Positions 53,795 through 63,844 of a DNA stretch of 64,000 nucleotides are shown in pieces (the first letter of the stretch is position 1; every line of letters starts with the position of its first letter). The position numbers were made by a program, and so were the translations under genes. The notes below the pieces were generated by a model. The model saw only the letters and a program-made list of their open reading frames with translations. It ran no database searches and was not told the origin of the DNA. Origin of the DNA: Stenotrophomonas oahuensis (GTDB taxonomy: Bacteria > Pseudomonadota > Gammaproteobacteria > Xanthomonadales > Xanthomonadaceae); NCBI RefSeq assembly GCF_031834595.1, contig NZ_CP115541.1, positions 806,001-870,000 on the forward strand, read 5' to 3'.

Positions 53795-54655
53795 ATGAGA
53801 ACCCCCGAAAGCCTGCAGGCGCTGATTGACGACGGCGTTATCGATGAAGTGCTGCGCCCGCTGAAGAGCGGCAAGGAAGCGGCCGTGTACGTAGTGCGCA
53901 GCGGCGATGACGTGCGCTGCGCCAAGGTCTACAAGGACATGGCCCAGCGCAGCTTCCAGCAGCGCGTGCAGTACCAGGAAGGCCGCAAGGTGCGCGGCAG
54001 CCGTGAGGCCCGTGCCCAGGCCAAGTCCAGCAAGTACGGCCGAAAGCAGCAGGAAACCGCCTGGAAGAACACCGAGGTGGACGCGCTGTACCAACTGCGC
54101 GACGCCGGTGTGCGGGTACCGGAGCCCTACGGCTATTACCACGGCGTGCTGGTGATGGAGCTGGTCACCGACGCCGAAGGCTACTCCGCTGCGCGCCTGG
54201 GCGAAGTGGAACTGAGCGCCCAGCAGGCGCGCGCCTTCCATCAGGTGCTGGTGCGCCAGGTGGTGCTGATGCTGTGTTGTGGCCTGATCCACGGCGACCT
54301 GTCGCCCTACAACGTGCTGGTGGGGCCGGACGGTCCGGTGGTGATCGACTTTCCGCAGGTGGTCAGCGCCGGCGGCAACAACAGCGCCCGCACGATGCTG
54401 CTTCGCGACGTGAACAACCTCACCGCCTATCTGGGGCGTTCTGCACCGGAGCTGTTCGACACCTGGTACGGCGAGGAAATGTGGGCGCTGTTCGAGGCCG
54501 GCGAACTGCTGCCGGACAGCGTGCTGACTGGAACCTTCGTGCACGACGAATCGGACGTGGACCTGGACAGCGTGCGCCACGCCATCAACGATGCGCGCGA
54601 GGAAGCGTTGATCCGGCAGCAGGGCCGTGAGGCGGCCGAGGCAATGGACGACTGA
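53795..54655 (+). CDS. RIO1-like atypical protein kinase
   Basis: A 286-residue cytoplasmic kinase. The P-loop-like segment is LKSGKEAAVYVVRSG with the ATP lysine in CAKVYKD. The catalytic loop is GLIHGDLSPYNVLV and the metal loop is VVIDFPQVVS, matching RIO rather than classical kinases. In eukaryotes and archaea RIO1 matures 40S/30S ribosomes; bacterial members are less understood. A Gly-free basic stretch (REARAQAKSSKYGRKQQE) corresponds to the RIO flexible loop. It is linked to two cell-wall enzymes, which is unexpected. Confidence 0.88.
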   Translation: MRTPESLQALIDDGVIDEVLRPLKSGKEAAVYVVRSGDDVRCAKVYKDMAQRSFQQRVQYQEGRKVRGSREARAQAKSSKYGRKQQETAWKNTEVDALYQLRDAGVRVPEPYGYYHGVLVMELVTDAEGYSAARLGEVELSAQQARAFHQVLVRQVVLMLCCGLIHGDLSPYNVLVGPDGPVVIDFPQVVSAGGNNSARTMLLRDVNNLTAYLGRSAPELFDTWYGEEMWALFEAGELLPDSVLTGTFVHDESDVDLDSVRHAINDAREEALIRQQGREAAEAMDD

Positions 54656-54683
54656 AGCGGGGTTGCAATCACCGGGACCGCGA

Positions 54684-54745
54684 CGACACGCATGGCGTGT
54701 CGCTACGGGGTGCCGGTGATGCGTAGGGACGCGCCATGCGCGTCC
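54684..54745. repeat. Two REP palindromes between the RIO kinase and fghA
   Basis: CGACACGCATGGCGTGTCG + CTAC (54684-54706) and GTAG + GGACGCGCCATGCGCGTCC (54723-54745). They sit between the converging ends of the two operons. Confidence 0.88.
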
Positions 54746-54752
54746 GCGGGAA

Positions 54753-55583
54753 TCAAGCCTTCAGCGCCTCGGCGTGATATGCGATGTGCTCGCCGATGAA
54801 GCTGCTGATGAAGTAATAGCTGTGGTCATACCCGGGCTGCATCCGCAGCTGCAGCGGATGGCCCGCTGCCGTGCACGCGGCCTGCAGCCACTGCGGCTGC
54901 AGTTGGCTGTCGAGGAATTCATCACCACCGCCCTGGTCCACCAGCAGCGGCAGCTTTTCTTCGGCGACGGCCACCAGTTCGCTGGCATCCCACTGCGCCC
55001 AGCTGGCACGATCCTCACCCAGGTACGCGGCAAACGCCTTCTGCCCCCACGGCACCCGCGTGGGGGCGACGATCGGCGAGAACGCCGAGACGCTGCGATA
55101 GCGCCCCGGGTTGCGCAGCGCGATCACCAGCGCACCGTGGCCACCCATCGAATGACCGCTGATACTGCGTGCATCAGAGGCCGGCAGGTGCGCTTCGATC
55201 AACGCCGGCAGCTCCTGCACGATGTAGTCATACATGCGGTAGTGCGTCGCCCACGGTTCCTGGGTGGCATTTAGATAGAACCCCGCGCCTTTGCCGAGGT
55301 CGTAGCCCTCGGCATCGGCCACGTCGTCACCGCGCGGACTGGTGTCCGGGGCCACGATGATCACGCCGTGCTCGGCGGCGTAGCGCTGCGCACCGGCCTT
55401 GGTGATGAAGTTCTGCTCGGTACAGGTGAGCCCGCTCAGCCAGTACAGCACCGGCAGCTTCTGGGTGGCGGCCTGGGGCGGCAGGTACACCGCCACGTTC
55501 ATGTCGCAGCCCAGCACCTGCGAACGGTGCCGGTATACGTCCTGCCAGCCGCCGAAGGCGGCGCGATGTTCAATGCGTTCCAT
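54753..55583 (-). CDS. fghA: S-formylglutathione hydrolase
   Basis: A 276-residue alpha/beta hydrolase that splits S-formylglutathione into formate and glutathione, the second step of formaldehyde detoxification. The nucleophile elbow is SGHSMGGHGAL, the oxyanion region is LSGLTCTEQNF, and the closing histidine is in PGYDHSYYFISSF; the acid is in DQGGGDEFLD. ATG 55583 starts the conserved MERIEHRAAFGG. Its gene starts two bases after the frmA stop and is the last of the frmR-frmA-fghA run. Confidence 0.94.
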   Translation of the reverse strand: MERIEHRAAFGGWQDVYRHRSQVLGCDMNVAVYLPPQAATQKLPVLYWLSGLTCTEQNFITKAGAQRYAAEHGVIIVAPDTSPRGDDVADAEGYDLGKGAGFYLNATQEPWATHYRMYDYIVQELPALIEAHLPASDARSISGHSMGGHGALVIALRNPGRYRSVSAFSPIVAPTRVPWGQKAFAAYLGEDRASWAQWDASELVAVAEEKLPLLVDQGGGDEFLDSQLQPQWLQAACTAAGHPLQLRMQPGYDHSYYFISSFIGEHIAYHAEALKA

Positions 55584-55584
55584 G

Positions 55585-57023
<1,439 letters not shown>

Positions 57024-57042
57024 GGGCAGATCGGACCGGAAC

Positions 57043-57061
57043 TATACTGGGGGATAGTATA
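57043..57061. promoter_or_regulatory. FrmR-type operator
   Basis: TATACTGGGGGATAGTATA: a palindrome of TATACT/AGTATA around a run of five G, the pattern recognised by RcnR/CsoR/FrmR repressors. It begins 20 bases from the frmR start. The TATACT hexamer could also serve as the -10 of the minus-strand promoter, which would allow direct repression. Confidence 0.8.
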
Positions 57062-57074
57062 CACCCGGGTAAAC

Positions 57075-57110
57075 CTTGGTATGCAAACAGCCCCGTTCAC
57101 GCATACCAAG
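57075..57110. promoter_or_regulatory. Perfect 10-bp inverted repeat upstream of the mntH operon
   Basis: CTTGGTATGC (57075-57084) and GCATACCAAG (57101-57110) with a 16-base spacer. It lies between the FrmR operator and the plus-strand gene at 57178. It may be an operator for that operon or an RNA hairpin in its leader. It does not match the E. coli MntR or Fur consensus. Confidence 0.5.
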
Positions 57111-57177
57111 AGATAGCTCCGTTGGGCCAGGTGGCAACGCGATAGTGAAGCCACCCCCACCCCACAGGAGACACCCG

Positions 57178-57738
57178 ATGTCCGACGTCATCATCACCGA
57201 CAAGCAGCTGTCCTCGTCCGCCTTCAGCGCGGTCATCAACGCGCCGATCGAACAGGTGGACATTGCCGACTGGCTGTTCAACCTGCCTGAAGCCGAATAC
57301 CAGCGCTGCTGCCCGCCGGACCACATTTCGGCCGGCACCACCAGCACCGACGACGGCAAGCGCATGTCGATCAACGTCGAAATGATCGGCAAGACCCTGA
57401 TGGTCCAGCACTACGTGGCAGAGGTCGCGACGCCCGGCCTGTGCCGCATGGTGTCCACGTCCGATGCCTTCACCCCCAATGGCCGCACCCGTGTACAGGT
57501 GATCTGGACCCTGAGCGTGAAGAAGATCGACGCCAACACCTGCGAATACACCAACAGCGTGGTGGCCCACCCGACCCAGGAGTTCCTGGACTTCATCGCC
57601 GTGCACGGCACCCCGTTTGAAGACGCCGCGGCGGCCCGCCAGCGCGACGGCGGCGACCACAACAGCCGCGAAACCCCGCTGTTCGCCGCCAGCATCGAGC
57701 GCCGTGCGCTGGCCCGCCGCGTGGCCGGGGCTGCCTGA
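57178..57738 (+). CDS. SRPBCC-like protein of unknown function
   Basis: A 186-residue soluble protein. The pattern SAVINAPIEQVDIADWLFNL, then VEMIGKTLMVQHYVAEV, VQVIWTLSVKKIDANTCEYT and FLDFIAVHG fits a START/SRPBCC helix-grip fold that would bind a small hydrophobic ligand, but the match is only by appearance. CAGGAG stands seven bases before ATG 57178. mntH starts nine bases after its stop. It may be the first gene of the mntH-cupin-mqo operon. Confidence 0.65.
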   Translation: MSDVIITDKQLSSSAFSAVINAPIEQVDIADWLFNLPEAEYQRCCPPDHISAGTTSTDDGKRMSINVEMIGKTLMVQHYVAEVATPGLCRMVSTSDAFTPNGRTRVQVIWTLSVKKIDANTCEYTNSVVAHPTQEFLDFIAVHGTPFEDAAAARQRDGGDHNSRETPLFAASIERRALARRVAGAA

Positions 57739-57747
57739 TCCACGGTC

Positions 57748-59127
57748 ATGTCACAACCGCTCACACTACCGCAGCGGCCACTCCTCGCGTTCAGTCCGAC
57801 CGGCATCGTCGAACTGCTGCGGCGCTGCCGGCCCTTCGCCGGGCCGGCACTGCTGGTCAGCGTCGGCTACATGGACCCGGGCAACTGGGCCACCGACCTG
57901 CAGGCCGGCGCGCTGTATCACTACGACCTGCTGTGGGTGGTGGTGCTGGCCAGCGCGATGGCGATGGTGCTGCAGTTGCTGGCGGCGCGGCTGGGCATGG
58001 TGTCCGGACGCGACCTGGCCCAGGCCTGTCGCGAGCACTACCCGGCGTGGTGTGCAGTTCCGTTGTGGCTTCTGTGCGAGATCGCCATCGGTGCCTGCGA
58101 CCTGGCCGAAGTGCTGGGCTCCGCAGTGGCGATCAACCTGCTGTTCGGCACGCCGCTGATGATGGCGGTGCTGATGACCGCTGGCGATGTGTTCCTGCTG
58201 CTTCTGCTGCAACGTCATGGCATGCGCGCGATCGAAGCCGTGGTGCTGGTGCTGGTAGCCACCATCGCCGGCGCGTTCTTCATGGAGTTGTTCGTGCTGC
58301 CGGCCACGCGGCCGGACCTGCTGGAACTGGGCAGGGCCGTGGTGCACCCCACCCTGTCCAGCGCCGGCATGGCCAGCATTGCGGTGGCCATCATCGGTGC
58401 CACGGTGATGCCACACAACCTGTACCTGCATTCGGCCCTGGTCAGCGGAGATCCGCAGGCGGCCGCACCGCGTCCGGCTGCACTGAAGCGGGCACTGCGG
58501 ATGAGCACGTGGGCCACCGTGGTGTCCCTGAGCCTGGCCTGCCTGGTCAACGCCGCCATCCTGGTGCTGGCCGCACAGGTGTTCCATGGGCAACAGCAGA
58601 TCAGCATCGGCGGCCAGCACTACGTGCTGGGCGACCAGACCGACTGGATTCAGCTCGCCTATCTGACCTTCACGCCGGTGGTGGGCTCGGCACTGGCCAG
58701 CGCACTGTTTGCCATTGCCCTGCTGGCATCCGGTCAGTCCAGCACGTTGACTGGCACCCTGGCCGGCCAGGTGGTGATGGAAGGGTTCACCCGCTGGCAC
58801 CTTGATCCCTGGAAGCGCCGCATGCTCACGCGCGCCCTGGCCATCGCACCGGCGGTGGTGATCATCGGGCTGCGCGGCGACAGCAGCGTCAATGACCTGC
58901 TGATCCTGAGCCAGGTGGTTCTCGCCCTGCAGTTGCCGTTCGCCATGTTTCCGCTGCTGCACTTCGTCAGCACCCGCCGCCACATGGGGGCTTTGCCGAC
59001 GCCGCGCCTGCTGCTGGCACTGGGCTGGCTCAGTGCCGCCGCGATCACCGCCTTCGATCTGGTCGGCCTTCCCGGCAGCGTGGCAGACGTCCTGCGCATT
59101 TTGACCCGTTCAGGAGTTCACCCATGA
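57748..59127 (+). CDS. mntH: Nramp family Mn2+/divalent metal transporter
   Basis: A 459-residue inner-membrane transporter with about 11-12 helices. The metal-binding unwound parts are intact: TM1 GYMDPGNWATDLQAG (Asp43, Asn46) and TM6 ATVMPHNLYLHSALV (Met-Pro-His). The helix 8 GQSSTLTGTLAGQ signature is also present. It takes up Mn2+ or Fe2+ with protons. No canonical MntR site was found upstream, but a perfect inverted repeat at 57075-57110 precedes the operon. The stop overlaps the cupin start (ATGA). Confidence 0.93.
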   Translation: MSQPLTLPQRPLLAFSPTGIVELLRRCRPFAGPALLVSVGYMDPGNWATDLQAGALYHYDLLWVVVLASAMAMVLQLLAARLGMVSGRDLAQACREHYPAWCAVPLWLLCEIAIGACDLAEVLGSAVAINLLFGTPLMMAVLMTAGDVFLLLLLQRHGMRAIEAVVLVLVATIAGAFFMELFVLPATRPDLLELGRAVVHPTLSSAGMASIAVAIIGATVMPHNLYLHSALVSGDPQAAAPRPAALKRALRMSTWATVVSLSLACLVNAAILVLAAQVFHGQQQISIGGQHYVLGDQTDWIQLAYLTFTPVVGSALASALFAIALLASGQSSTLTGTLAGQVVMEGFTRWHLDPWKRRMLTRALAIAPAVVIIGLRGDSSVNDLLILSQVVLALQLPFAMFPLLHFVSTRRHMGALPTPRLLLALGWLSAAAITAFDLVGLPGSVADVLRILTRSGVHP

Positions 59128-59510
59128 TTCGATGCATTCGACTGTGGACCGGTGCTGACGGCCACTCCCATTTTGAAGAGGGTCAGCTGCAGCTTGGCCC
59201 AGGCCAGCACGGCAAGGCCTCCGGCCTGCCGATCGCCGCACTGGAACTCTCGTTCCAGGAAACACCATCCCCGGCATCCGGCGACTGGCACCAGGACCCG
59301 ATTCCGCAGTTTGTGCTGACGCTCTCCGGCACGGTCGAGTTCGAAGTGCACTCAGGCGCAACCTTCATCATCCAGCCCGGAGATGTGCTGATCGCGCAGG
59401 ACCACAGTGGCAGTGGTCACCGTTGGCGGCTGCTGGACGACGCGCCGTGGCGACGCGCCTACGTCATCTACAGCACCAATGCGACGCTGCACTTCGTCGG
59501 CGCGGGATAA
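59124..59510 (+). CDS. Cupin domain protein
   Basis: A 128-residue single-domain cupin. The sheet begins with the metal-motif-like WHQDPIPQFVLTLSGTVEFE, a histidine-poor version of G(X)5HXH, and ends with IIQPGDVLIAQDHSGSGHRW. The function is unknown; such proteins may be isomerases, oxygenases or sensors. Its ATG overlaps the mntH stop by four bases, and mqo starts five bases after its stop. Confidence 0.8.
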   Translation: MIRCIRLWTGADGHSHFEEGQLQLGPGQHGKASGLPIAALELSFQETPSPASGDWHQDPIPQFVLTLSGTVEFEVHSGATFIIQPGDVLIAQDHSGSGHRWRLLDDAPWRRAYVIYSTNATLHFVGAG

Positions 59511-59515
59511 CAGTC

Positions 59516-61012
59516 ATGAACCGTCTCGCCGATGACTCCTTCGATGTCGTGCTGGTGGGTGCGGGCATCATGAGCGCGACCACCGCCACGTTGCTGCAAC
59601 TGCTGGCACCCCAGCTGCGCATCGCCGTGGTCGAGCGACTGCAGGACTGTGCGCAGGAAAGCTCTATGGCCTGGAACAACGCGGGCACGGGCCATGCCGC
59701 CAACTGCGAGCTTAACTACACCCCGCAGCGCGACGATGGCTCGGTGGACATCGACGAAGCCTTGAAGGTGAATACCGAGTTCGATGTGTCGCGCGAACTG
59801 TGGACCTACCTGGTGCAGCACGGCACGATCACCGACCCACGCTCCTTCCTGCACCCCTGCCCGCACATCAGCTTCGTCACCGGCCTGGAAAATGTCGCTT
59901 TCCTGCGCGTGCGCTTCGAGGCCATGCAGCGGCATCACTGCTATCGCGGCATGGAGTACAGCGAGGACCCTGCCGTGATCGCACAGTGGGCGCCGCTGGT
60001 AATGGAGGGGCGTGACCCGATCCAAACAGTGGCCGCCACGCGCATGGTCAGCGGGACCGATGTCGATTACGGAGCACTGACCCATCAGTTGATGGCGGGG
60101 CTGCAGCACCGCGGCGCAGAAGTGCGCTATGACACCGAAGTCGTCGACCTCATCCGGACGGACGATGGCTGGCATCTCACGACGCGGGACGGCACCGGCC
60201 GCGACGACACGATTCGCGCCCGGTTCGTATTTCTTGGCGCAGGCGGCGCTTCGTTGAAGCTGCTTCAGAAGTCCAACATTCCCGAGGGCCGGGGCTATGC
60301 GGGATTCCCGGTCAGCGGCGTCTGGCTGCGTTGTGATGCGCCGGAGCTGGCCGTGCGCCACACCGCCAAGGTCTACAGCAAGGCCGCATCGGGTTCACCG
60401 CCGATGTCCGTACCCCATCTGGATCTGCGCATGGTGGAGGGCAAGGCCTCGCTACTGTTCGGACCTTATGCGGGCGTTTCCACCCGCCTGCTGAAGCATG
60501 GTTCGGCGCTGGACCTGTTCGACACCCTGTCGGCCGACAACCTGCTGCCGATGTTGGACGTGGCCGGGCACAACCTGCGGCTGGAGGAATATCTGCTCGG
60601 GCAGGTGCTCCAGTCCCATCACGCGCAGTTCAAGGTGCTGCAGCAGCTGTTTCCCCAGGCCCGCCCTGAGGACTGGCGGCTGGAAGTAGCTGGGCAACGC
60701 GTCCAGATCATCAAGCCCAATCCGACCGGCTACGGCGGCGCATTGAGGTTCGGCACCGAACTGGTGGCGGCAGACGACAAAAGCCTGGTGGCGCTTCTGG
60801 GTGCTTCGCCCGGTGCGTCGACCGCTGCCGCCATTGCGGTAGAGGTGCTGCGGACCTGTTTTACCGAACAACTGACCGAGCAGGCCTGGCTGCCGCAACT
60901 GCGCGCGATCCTGCCCAGCTATGGCATTGATCTGCGCGAGGATGCGCAGGCCTGCCGCGCAAGCCGTTCCCGCACTGCGGCGGTGCTGGGCATCGGGGAA
61001 CCGCATGACTGA
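59516..61012 (+). CDS. mqo: Malate:quinone oxidoreductase
   Basis: A 498-residue membrane-associated FAD enzyme that oxidises malate to oxaloacetate and passes electrons to quinone. The FAD-binding motif is VVLVGAGIMSATTATLL; family blocks include AWNNAGTGHAANCELNYTP, FLGAGGASLKLLQKS, MVEGKASLLFGPYAGVSTR, and the C-terminal GTELVAADDKSLVALLGASP. ATG 59516 is chosen because an upstream frame (from 59423) lies in the cupin gene. Its last eight bases overlap the next start. The link to mntH suggests manganese-dependent control or an oxidative-stress regulon, which is inference. Confidence 0.95.
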   Translation: MNRLADDSFDVVLVGAGIMSATTATLLQLLAPQLRIAVVERLQDCAQESSMAWNNAGTGHAANCELNYTPQRDDGSVDIDEALKVNTEFDVSRELWTYLVQHGTITDPRSFLHPCPHISFVTGLENVAFLRVRFEAMQRHHCYRGMEYSEDPAVIAQWAPLVMEGRDPIQTVAATRMVSGTDVDYGALTHQLMAGLQHRGAEVRYDTEVVDLIRTDDGWHLTTRDGTGRDDTIRARFVFLGAGGASLKLLQKSNIPEGRGYAGFPVSGVWLRCDAPELAVRHTAKVYSKAASGSPPMSVPHLDLRMVEGKASLLFGPYAGVSTRLLKHGSALDLFDTLSADNLLPMLDVAGHNLRLEEYLLGQVLQSHHAQFKVLQQLFPQARPEDWRLEVAGQRVQIIKPNPTGYGGALRFGTELVAADDKSLVALLGASPGASTAAAIAVEVLRTCFTEQLTEQAWLPQLRAILPSYGIDLREDAQACRASRSRTAAVLGIGEPHD

Positions 61013-62255
61013 GCCGCGCACACGTCAGATGGACGATGCCGCGCGCGTGCTGCTGCGTCTTGCCAGGCTGCAGCTGGCCGCCGGGTCGGACAGCTGCCAT
61101 GTGCAGGAGCGCATCAGCTCACTGGCCTCCACATGGGACATGACCGCATCGTTGTTCGTGAACGGAGAGCGGCTGCTGATCATGCTTGACGACGGAGGCA
61201 CTTATCGCACGCGGATCGGCCATCGCGTCTCCGGGATCGGCATGGATGCTGATCGACTTTTTGCGCTGGATGAACTGTCCCGCAGGATGGAAGGCGAACC
61301 ACATTGCCCGCGCGATATGTCCGCCGCCCTTGACGCTATTGAGTCACGACCACAACGCTACCCTGCGACCTGGGTCACTTTATGTGTTGGAATCACCGCC
61401 GCCGCACTCGCTCGCCTGTTCGGTGCGGAGTGGTGCGTAGTGGCCGCCGCGCTCCCGGCGGGGGTCATCAACAGAATGGTCCAACACCGGCTGCTGTCGG
61501 CCCGGTTCGCCCCGCTGCTGGCCGCCGGTTCTGCCGCGCTGGTCAGCAGCCTGTTGGCGAAGCTGTTGCTGCACGACACCCATGCAGATGCTTCGCTGGC
61601 GATGGTGGCGATGGGCATGGTGTTGGTGCCTGGCATTGCGCTGCTCAACGGCTTTCGGGACCTCGTCCAAGGCGCGGCGTCGCTTGCGATCTCCAGGCTG
61701 GCAGATGCGTCCAGTGTGGTGGTGGGCATTGCGGCCGGGCTGGCCGTGGCAGGCTCGCTGGCGGGCATCACCGTGACTCCTTACGCTCCACCTGTACAAC
61801 TGGGGCTGCTGGAAGACGTTGCAATGTCGGCGGCCGCCGCGTGGGGGTTTGCGGCGATGTTCAATGCGCCTTTGCGGGCCACCGTGCCGATCGTGGTGTG
61901 CGGCGCGCTGGCGCATGGACTGCGGTCCACGCTGATGTACACCGGGCTGGACCTTGGAATGAGCACGTTCACTGCGGCGCTGGTAGCAGGACAGATCGCG
62001 ATCTGGATGGCGCGCGTAATGCACGCGCCATGGATCGCGTTCGCGTTTCCGGCCGTGGTTGCGCTGATTCCCGGGTCGTACGCCTTCCGTGGCCTGATCG
62101 GTTCGCTGGCCATCATGAACAGCGGAGGCACGCTGCCGCCGTATCAGCTGGGTGCCACCCAGGCGGACCTGATCACCTTCGTGCTGCTGACCTGCGCGAT
62201 TGGCAGCGCGCTGCTGGTAGTAGCCTCGTTGGCTCGAACGACTCCGCGCCGGTAG
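61005..62255 (+). CDS. Threonine/serine exporter family protein (ThrE-like)
   Basis: A 416-residue membrane protein combining the two halves of the ThrE exporter. The cytoplasmic N-terminal domain (about 1-130) has the ThrE core LARLQLAAGSDSCHVQERIS and MTASLFVNGERLLIML. It is followed by ten membrane helices, including LVPGIALLNGFRDLVQGA (a family hallmark) and VVALIPGSYAFRGLIGSLA. Characterised members export threonine or serine. Its start overlaps the mqo stop by eight bases (ATGACTGA), so it is part of the mntH-cupin-mqo run. A terminator hairpin was not seen downstream. Confidence 0.85.
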   Translation: MTEPRTRQMDDAARVLLRLARLQLAAGSDSCHVQERISSLASTWDMTASLFVNGERLLIMLDDGGTYRTRIGHRVSGIGMDADRLFALDELSRRMEGEPHCPRDMSAALDAIESRPQRYPATWVTLCVGITAAALARLFGAEWCVVAAALPAGVINRMVQHRLLSARFAPLLAAGSAALVSSLLAKLLLHDTHADASLAMVAMGMVLVPGIALLNGFRDLVQGAASLAISRLADASSVVVGIAAGLAVAGSLAGITVTPYAPPVQLGLLEDVAMSAAAAWGFAAMFNAPLRATVPIVVCGALAHGLRSTLMYTGLDLGMSTFTAALVAGQIAIWMARVMHAPWIAFAFPAVVALIPGSYAFRGLIGSLAIMNSGGTLPPYQLGATQADLITFVLLTCAIGSALLVVASLARTTPRR

Positions 62256-62269
62256 TGGCGACGCTCCGC

Positions 62270-62521
62270 TCAATGCCCGGTAAACAGGCTCCGTATCCGA
62301 CTGCAGAGCGGATGCAGCACCCAGGTATCAAACGCCGCCCAATGCTGGCGAAACTGGATGACCAGTAGCAGCACGAACACATCGATGCCGATCATATCGA
62401 CCAGCAGAATCCCGGACAGCAGTTCGGGGTTCAGCACGAACAGCAGCAGCACTCCGAATCCAAGCAGTGCTGCCCACCGCTTCGCGACGGGCGAGTTCAG
62501 CCTGGCAAGCAGGAAACGCAT
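62270..62521 (-). CDS. Small hydrophobic membrane protein
   Basis: An 83-residue protein with two membrane helices (WAALLGFGVLLLFVLNPE and GILLVDMIGIDVFVLLLVI) and a short cytoplasmic tail (SRIRSLFTGH). No family is recognised. It converges with the ThrE-like gene and starts ten bases after the stop of the DUF2845 gene, so it is probably co-transcribed with it. Confidence 0.65.
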   Translation of the reverse strand: MRFLLARLNSPVAKRWAALLGFGVLLLFVLNPELLSGILLVDMIGIDVFVLLLVIQFRQHWAAFDTWVLHPLCSRIRSLFTGH

Positions 62522-62531
62522 CGCGCCGTTA

Positions 62532-62801
62532 TCAGTTGAACATCTCGCGGATGCCGGTCACCTTGCCATCCTCGAAGGTGATGAGAATGGTCTTGCTGGA
62601 CTTGTAGTACTCCCAGCGCTCACCCGTATTGGCACCAAACCGGTTCTCCAGCTGGACAACCCGGTCCGGCTTGCCGGCGACCTGGTTCACCTTGCCTGCG
62701 GTATCACCGCTGGACACCAGCCGACCGCCGAACTCCACACTGCTGGCCACGGCAGTGCCTGCAAGCAGGCAGAGGGCCAACGACAGAATAATCCTGTTCA
62801 T
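62532..62801 (-). CDS. Small secreted DUF2845-like protein
   Basis: An 89-residue exported protein (signal peptide MNRIILSLALCLLAGTAVAS). The mature part has GGRLVSSGDTAGKVNQVAGKP then WEYYKSSKTILITFEDGKVT, which fits DUF2845, a family of small periplasmic proteins of unknown role. It lacks the usual cysteine pair of that family. GGAGAAGC precedes ATG 62801. Confidence 0.75.
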   Translation of the reverse strand: MNRIILSLALCLLAGTAVASSVEFGGRLVSSGDTAGKVNQVAGKPDRVVQLENRFGANTGERWEYYKSSKTILITFEDGKVTGIREMFN

Positions 62802-62875
62802 TTTGCTTCTCCTTGAAGCGTCGCGGGTAATGTCTGACGCTACTCTGCCACACTGCGAGCGACTCAGCATCCTCC

Positions 62876-63292
62876 CTAGATCGCGTAGCCCAGGGTGCGC
62901 AGATACGACTCAAAGTAGTGCGCGAAAGCAAACCCGGCACCCGCCCCCGCCAGCACGAACAGCCATCCCCACAAGGAGGGCCGGGTAGTAGGCCCCAGCA
63001 CCCGGGAGGTCTTTCCGCCGAACACGGTGTAGGTGATGCCAGTCAGCAGGAAGAGCGGCAGAAGAAAGACAAACTTGCTGTCATAGGCCACGCGCTCGGC
63101 ACCTGCACGTGCGTCCGTCAGCGGCAGGTAGACGTCCATGATGAATATAACAAGCGCTGCCACCAGCGCGACCAGGCCGTAACCTCTGCTGGCAAAATCC
63201 AGCGGCCCCTCCTTGCCCTTCAATGACGGATCCTTTCGCCGGGCTTCCATCGCCTGCAAAAACGCGTCCGGTCGCTCCTGTTCAGCCGCCAT
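62876..63292 (-). CDS. Small membrane protein of unknown function
   Basis: A 138-residue protein. A charged cytoplasmic N-terminus (AFLQAMEARRKDPSLKG) is followed by three hydrophobic helices (GLVALVAALVIFIMDVYL, FVFLLPLFLLTGITYTVFGG, WGWLFVLAGAGAGFAFAHY). No family is recognised. It is divergent from the VOC gene. Confidence 0.65.
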   Translation of the reverse strand: MAAEQERPDAFLQAMEARRKDPSLKGKEGPLDFASRGYGLVALVAALVIFIMDVYLPLTDARAGAERVAYDSKFVFLLPLFLLTGITYTVFGGKTSRVLGPTTRPSLWGWLFVLAGAGAGFAFAHYFESYLRTLGYAI

Positions 63293-63376
63293 GCCTGCAC
63301 TCCCCCTTGTATGCTTGGTTGCCGATAGTAGGCAGCTGAATGGCGCGATTCAAGAGACTTCAGGGTGAGGAGCGCG

Positions 63377-63784
63377 ATGGATTTTCTGGTCAACATCGAC
63401 GTGGACAATCTGGCCTCGGCAGAGGCGTTCTACACACGTGCCTTCGGGCTGACCCCGGGCCGCCGGTTCGCTGCCGATGGTGTGGAACTGCTGGGCGGCC
63501 CTGCCCCCATCTACCTGCTGGTGAAGCCGTCTGGCACGTCAGCCACGCCGCAGGTGCGGGATCGCCGCGACTACCGTCAGCACTGGACGCCGGTGCATCT
63601 GGACTGGGTGGTTGACGATCTGGACGCCGCACTGGACCGGGCCGTGGCCGCCGGGGCGCGGGTGGAACAGGCACCGGCGACCCATGCCTGGGGCCGGATC
63701 GCACTATTGGCCGATCCCTTCGGGCATGGCTTCTGCCTGCTGCAGTTCCTCGGCCGGGGCTACGACGAGATCGCCGATACCTAA
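63377..63784 (+). CDS. VOC family (glyoxalase-like) protein
   Basis: A 135-residue single-repeat vicinal oxygen chelate protein. The N-terminal strand is DFLVNIDVDNLASAEAFYTR; the metal-side residues are His (WTPVHLDWVVDDLDAALD) and a late Glu-free strand ending PFGHGFCLLQF. The family includes glyoxalases, dioxygenases and resistance proteins, so the function is open. GAGGAGC lies just before ATG 63377; a GTG at 63365 is an alternative start. Confidence 0.85.
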   Translation: MDFLVNIDVDNLASAEAFYTRAFGLTPGRRFAADGVELLGGPAPIYLLVKPSGTSATPQVRDRRDYRQHWTPVHLDWVVDDLDAALDRAVAAGARVEQAPATHAWGRIALLADPFGHGFCLLQFLGRGYDEIADT

Positions 63785-63844
63785 CGACGGGTGTAGGATC
63801 GACGGCAGGGAGACATCCTGCTTACCGCTGGCGGAGGCAGGTAC

